The notes under the pieces are model-generated. The model was not told the origin of the DNA and ran no database searches. It saw nothing but the letters and a program-made list of their open reading frames with translations. This document shows, one piece after another, positions 6,385 to 9,324 of a stretch of 9,324 bases of DNA. Location of the stretch: the NCBI GenBank assembly GCA_003519375.1, contig DOWV01000302.1, positions 7,027-16,350 of the forward strand, read 5' to 3'. A program made the position numbers and the translations under genes. The first letter of the stretch is position 1. Each line of letters begins with the position of its first letter. This DNA is from Bacteroidota bacterium. Lineage in GTDB: Bacteria; Bacteroidota; Ignavibacteria; UBA10030.

Positions 6385-7344
6385 ATGTCCAAGTACAAAC
6401 AGATCAAGCTTGCGGGCATCAAGACCATTTCCATCAAGGACCGCAAAAGCAAAGTCACTCCAAAGGACTTCGCCCGCGTTCTCGATGCAAAAAAGGCCCG
6501 CGTTTCTGATTTCATCAATTCGCTGCCGCGGATTCTTGCCGGCCAGGAGCTTCGCGACCTCGTCGGCGACATCGTTAGCTCGCGACGCCGGAATAAACCA
6601 GTGGTGCTGATGATGGGCGCCCACGTGATCAAGGTGGGCCTTTCGCCCGTCATTATCGATCTTGTCGAACGAGGGATCGTCTCCCACCTTGCGATGAACA
6701 GCGCCGCCGCCATCCACGATGTCGAAACGGCAATGTGGGGAAAGACATCTGAAGATGTCGCACTCAGCATTCTCGACGGGAAATTCGGCATGTCCCGGGA
6801 AACAGGGGAGTTCATCAACCGGGCTCTCGTACGATCGTTTGCCGAGACGACTGAGGGTTACGGTGAGACGCTCGCCAAGAAACTTATCGCTTTGCGGGCC
6901 CGAAACAAAAACCTCAGCATCCTGGCGGCTTGTTACGAGCACAACATCCCGGTGACAGTTCACGCTGCGATTGGGACGGATATCATACACCAGCAGCCCA
7001 CGATGGATGGAGCAGCAACAGGAGAATTGAGCTATCGGGATTTCAAGATTCTCGCCAATTCGGTCAAAGATCTTCGTGGCGGAGGTGTGGTGCTCAACGT
7101 CGGCTCGGCCGTCATTCTCCCGGAAGTGTTCCTGAAAGCCCTGACGGTGGCCCGGAACCTTGGATTCAAGGCAAAAGGTTTCTCCACGGCCAATTTTGAC
7201 ATGATCAGGCAATACCGGCCGCAGGTCAATGTTGTGGAGCGGCCGACGCAGGCGCATGGCCGGGGATACTCGTTCACCGGACACCACGAAATCATGATCC
7301 CGCTGCTCGCGGCGATGATCAAGCTCGAATTACCCAGAGGATAG
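6385..7344 (+). CDS. Deoxyhypusine-synthase-like protein of unknown function
   Basis: A 319-residue, apparently cytosolic protein with no signal peptide or membrane segment. Its layout recalls deoxyhypusine synthase, an NAD-dependent enzyme that transfers the aminobutyl group of spermidine to a lysine of eIF5A/aIF5A. Matching blocks are GAHVIKVGLSPVIIDLVERG (78-97; compare the G...GL...I..L motif), the following SHLAMNSAAAIHDVE, NIPVTVHAAIGTDIIHQQP (187-205) and GGGVVLNVGSAV (232-243). In true deoxyhypusine synthases the last block reads GGGxxKHH with the catalytic lysine; here that position is L237. Bacteria also lack the eIF5A substrate. The likely meaning is a shared NAD-binding fold with different chemistry. 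It starts 6 bases after the DUF3108 gene, with GGTGA upstream of the ATG, and ends 6 bases before the protease gene. The fold assignment is by eye and moderate. Confidence 0.6.
   Translation: MSKYKQIKLAGIKTISIKDRKSKVTPKDFARVLDAKKARVSDFINSLPRILAGQELRDLVGDIVSSRRRNKPVVLMMGAHVIKVGLSPVIIDLVERGIVSHLAMNSAAAIHDVETAMWGKTSEDVALSILDGKFGMSRETGEFINRALVRSFAETTEGYGETLAKKLIALRARNKNLSILAACYEHNIPVTVHAAIGTDIIHQQPTMDGAATGELSYRDFKILANSVKDLRGGGVVLNVGSAVILPEVFLKALTVARNLGFKAKGFSTANFDMIRQYRPQVNVVERPTQAHGRGYSFTGHHEIMIPLLAAMIKLELPRG
7336..7341 (+). promoter_or_regulatory. Shine-Dalgarno site supporting a GTG start
   Basis: AGAGGA ends nine bases before the GTG at 7351 and abuts the stop codon of the preceding gene (7342-7344). 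It supports GTG 7351 as the start of the CPBP protein and suggests translational coupling between the two genes. Confidence 0.55.
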
Positions 7345-7350
7345 TCGATC

Positions 7351-8277
7351 GTGAGCGAACAACCAGGGAGCGTTTCGCCACCCCCGGAGATTGAGCCGGT
7401 TCAGCAATCTTTTGCCGAACGGTACCGGATCTCTCCCGTTCTCTTCGCTCTCATCGTTCTTTTCGCCATTTTCGTATCGTATCAGATCGTGGGCGGGCTT
7501 CTGACGCTCCTCTTTGTCGGTTCGCGCGTGACGACCGATAACGTGATGCTCCATCGGGTCTTCACCATGGTGGGGCAGATTTTTTTCATCTTCCTCCCCA
7601 CGCTCGTTTTTGCCAGACTTCTTGACCTCCGTTTTTCGCGTGTCTTCCCCTGGCGTGTGCCTCGCGGGGGAGAGACTCTCTTTGCCATCCTGAGCCTCTT
7701 CTTCCTCCAGGAGGTCCTTCAGATCTATCTTCTGTTCCAGGACAGGATCCCGTTCCCGGAGGAACTCAGAAAGATCATCGATCCGGCGAAGCAGATGATC
7801 GAGGAGATGTTCCGGACCCTTGTTTCTTCGAAGAGTCCCCCCGAACTCCTCTTTGTCGTTCTCGTCGTTGCCGTGACGCCGGCCGTCGTGGAAGAGTTCC
7901 TTTTTCGGGGTTTGGTTCAGAGTTGTTTTGAGCGCTCCGTTTCTCCCGGTCGGGCGGCATTTTGGGCCGGTCTCATTTTCGGAGTTTTTCACTTTAATCC
8001 CTTTGCCGTCGTACCTCTCATCGCTCTCGGCATCTTCTTCGGAATGTTGCGCTACAGATCCCAGAGCATGATCCTGGCAATGACCGTCCACTTTCTGAAC
8101 AACGCTCTGGCAGTTGTGATCACGCATTTCAACGTGGACGAAAAGCTCGTCGCCGGGGCCGAAAAAGGAGCTGAGGCGAATATCCTCATGCTTCTGACTC
8201 AACTCGTTCTTGCCCTGACACTCTTCGGCCTGACGTTTTCGTGGTATTGGCGGCTTACGAAAAAACCTTCAATGTAG
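7351..8277 (+). CDS. CPBP/CAAX-like intramembrane metalloprotease (type II Rce1/Abi family)
   Basis: A 308-residue polytopic membrane protein of the CPBP family, related to the CAAX prenyl endopeptidase Rce1. After a 26-residue Pro/Glu-rich cytosolic N-terminus come hydrophobic segments at about 27-57, 66-86, 105-125 and 164-180, then the conserved catalytic domain and a final segment near 285-302. All family motifs are present: EEFLFRG (E181, E182, R186), FGVFH (F210-H214) and HFLNN (H247, N251), so it is likely an active glutamate/histidine-type intramembrane protease. Bacteria do not make CAAX-prenylated proteins in the eukaryotic sense; characterised bacterial relatives act in bacteriocin maturation or immunity or on other membrane proteins, and most have no known substrate. 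It starts with GTG and lies 35 bases before cdsA without a terminator between them. Nothing nearby resembles a bacteriocin precursor. Confidence 0.9.
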   Translation: MSEQPGSVSPPPEIEPVQQSFAERYRISPVLFALIVLFAIFVSYQIVGGLLTLLFVGSRVTTDNVMLHRVFTMVGQIFFIFLPTLVFARLLDLRFSRVFPWRVPRGGETLFAILSLFFLQEVLQIYLLFQDRIPFPEELRKIIDPAKQMIEEMFRTLVSSKSPPELLFVVLVVAVTPAVVEEFLFRGLVQSCFERSVSPGRAAFWAGLIFGVFHFNPFAVVPLIALGIFFGMLRYRSQSMILAMTVHFLNNALAVVITHFNVDEKLVAGAEKGAEANILMLLTQLVLALTLFGLTFSWYWRLTKKPSM

Positions 8278-8301
8278 GCAGGGCTCTGTTGTATCATTCT
8301 G

Positions 8302-8307
8302 TGGAGA
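8302..8307 (+). promoter_or_regulatory. Shine-Dalgarno site of cdsA
   Basis: TGGAGA lies five bases before ATG 8313 and is the clearest ribosome binding site in the window. It fixes the cdsA start. Confidence 0.65.
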
Positions 8308-8312
8308 CGTGA

Positions 8313-9266
8313 ATGGAACAATCCCGCTTTGGCTCATTGCCGACCCGGCTGGCTGTGGCTCTGGTGGCTATCCCCCTGATCGTCGGGGCGTCCATGTTCG
8401 GCAGCTACGTGTTTTTTGGTTTTGTGGCGCTCATTTCAGGCATCGCTCTTTACGAATTCTACACCCTGGCGGAAAAGAAAGGTGCGTACCCACTCAAAGC
8501 ATTCGGTCTCGCGGCCGGGTTTGTTATCAATAGTGCGTTCATGTACGAGCGAATCCAGGTCGAACTGTTTTCATTCTTCGAGGCGAGAGGCATTCGGCTC
8601 TCGATGTTTTCACAGCTCCAGTTTCTCCTTGTCGTTCTCCTTGTCTTCGTGTTGCTCGTTCTCCTGATCGAGCTGTTCCGTACCAAAGGATCTCCGACTC
8701 TCAACGCCTCAACGACGATATTCGGCGTAACGGCCATCTCACTGTTCTTTGGCACACTGATTTCTCTTCGAGAGCTGTTTCCGTATGGATTTCCTGTGTC
8801 CAAGTTCTTTCAGGTGGGGTTCGCCGATGATATGCAGTTGGCCATGATCTCGCGCTGGGGAGGCTATACCATTGTTTCGCTTTTCGCCACGATCTGGATA
8901 TGCGACACAGCTGCGTATTTTGGAGGTTTGACCCTTGGACGGCACCGGCTCTTCGAGAAGGTGAGCCCGAAAAAAACCTGGGAAGGAGCGATCTTCGGTT
9001 TTGTCGCGGCGCTTCTGAGTATGCTCGCAGCGCGGTCACTCGTGCTCGAATATCTGAGAATCCAGGATGCGCTCGTGATCGGCGCCATCGTCGGAGTGTT
9101 CGGACAGCTCGGTGATCTCGTCGAGTCTCGTTTCAAACGTGATGCCGGCGTGAAGGACTCCTCTGCGCTCATTCCGGGCCATGGCGGGGTCTATGACCGG
9201 TTTGACAGCCTGGTATTTGTAGCACCCATTGTGTATCTTTACATTGATTTTGTTGTGCTTTCGTGA
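8313..9266 (+). CDS. cdsA: Phosphatidate cytidylyltransferase (CDP-diacylglycerol synthase)
   Basis: Integral inner-membrane enzyme that converts phosphatidic acid and CTP to CDP-diacylglycerol and pyrophosphate, the branch point for all major phospholipids. The 317 residues contain multiple hydrophobic spans (about 10-30, 33-50, 63-80, 105-120, 130-150, 185-205, 225-245, 253-268 and the C-terminal 300-314). The family signature is complete at 272-298: SRFKRDAGVKDSSALIPGHG followed by GVYDRFD, with K275, R276, K281, D282, H290, G291, G292, D295, R296 and D298. An upstream block, WICDTAAYFGG with GRHRLFEKVSPKKTWEG after it, is also typical. It is somewhat longer than the 285-residue E. coli enzyme. 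Its place behind an envelope-related gene run agrees with a membrane-building role. Confidence 0.97.
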   Translation: MEQSRFGSLPTRLAVALVAIPLIVGASMFGSYVFFGFVALISGIALYEFYTLAEKKGAYPLKAFGLAAGFVINSAFMYERIQVELFSFFEARGIRLSMFSQLQFLLVVLLVFVLLVLLIELFRTKGSPTLNASTTIFGVTAISLFFGTLISLRELFPYGFPVSKFFQVGFADDMQLAMISRWGGYTIVSLFATIWICDTAAYFGGLTLGRHRLFEKVSPKKTWEGAIFGFVAALLSMLAARSLVLEYLRIQDALVIGAIVGVFGQLGDLVESRFKRDAGVKDSSALIPGHGGVYDRFDSLVFVAPIVYLYIDFVVLS

Positions 9267-9281
9267 TGAGGCGTGAAGAGG

Positions 9282-9324
9282 ATGACGAGAAACCATACAC
9301 CGAAAATCAACGTTGTTACCCTTG
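9282..9324 (+). CDS. rimO: Start of a RimO/MiaB-family methylthiotransferase, cut by right window edge
   Basis: Only 14 codons are visible: MTRNHTPKINVVTL, with the next base a G. KINVVTLG matches the start of the first motif of RimO (ribosomal protein S12 Asp methylthiotransferase), which normally continues as LGCSKN with a cluster-binding cysteine; that cysteine would be just beyond the edge. The ATG at 9282 lies 15 bases after the cdsA stop. GTG at 9273 is an in-frame alternative, and a second frame opens at ATG 9266, overlapping the cdsA stop, but its translation (MRREEDDEKPY...) resembles nothing I know. RimO is favoured over MiaB or MtaB on the style of the N-terminus, but so short a piece is weak evidence. 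Confidence 0.5.
   Translation, partial: MTRNHTPKINVVTL

Noticed and set aside
6328..7287. 319-codon open frame on the - strand opposite the DHS-like gene
   Set aside because: It is explained by the codon bias of the + strand gene, which has coherent motifs, proper spacing to neighbours and a Shine-Dalgarno-like GGTGA.
7330..8202. 290-codon highly charged open frame on the - strand opposite the CPBP gene
   Set aside because: The sense gene encodes hydrophobic spans and is pyrimidine-rich, so its complement automatically reads as charged residues; no signal of a real gene.

Overview
The window reads as ordinary chromosomal DNA of a mid-GC, Gram-negative-type bacterium. All nine recognisable genes lie on the + strand. 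The best taxonomic guess is a member of the Bacteroidetes/Chlorobi (FCB) group, possibly on the Ignavibacteria/Chlorobi side. This rests on the style of the GroEL, DnaG and RimO-like N-terminal sequences, the mixture of weak and clear Shine-Dalgarno sites, and the presence of a heptosyltransferase-family enzyme. No database search was possible, so the placement is inference. I see no insertion sequence, phage gene, CRISPR array, tRNA or rRNA.

Layout: (1) 1-801, the C-terminal half of GroEL, closed by a strong intrinsic terminator (825-864). (2) 968-2866, DNA primase DnaG, probably with its own promoter in the 100-base gap. (3) 2909-3163 and 3182-4348, a small 2x[4Fe-4S] ferredoxin followed after 18 bases by a geranylgeranyl-reductase-family flavoprotein; these look like an electron donor and its enzyme. 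(4) A 139-base non-coding gap with an inverted repeat at the reductase stop codon and a good sigma70-like promoter. (5) 4488 to the right edge, a tightly packed and probably co-transcribed run: GT9 (heptosyltransferase family) glycosyltransferase, exported DUF3108 protein, a protein resembling deoxyhypusine synthase in fold but lacking its catalytic lysine, a CPBP/CAAX-like membrane protease, phosphatidate cytidylyltransferase CdsA, and the first codons of a RimO-like methylthiotransferase.

Functionally, the right two thirds lean towards the cell envelope: isoprenoid reduction, sugar transfer to a surface glycolipid, an exported protein, a membrane protease and CDP-diacylglycerol synthesis. 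The two points most worth following are the deoxyhypusine-synthase-like protein, whose chemistry is unlikely to be that of the named family, and the bacterial ferredoxin/geranylgeranyl-reductase pair, whose isoprenoid substrate is not evident. I did not find a clearly new multi-gene system.
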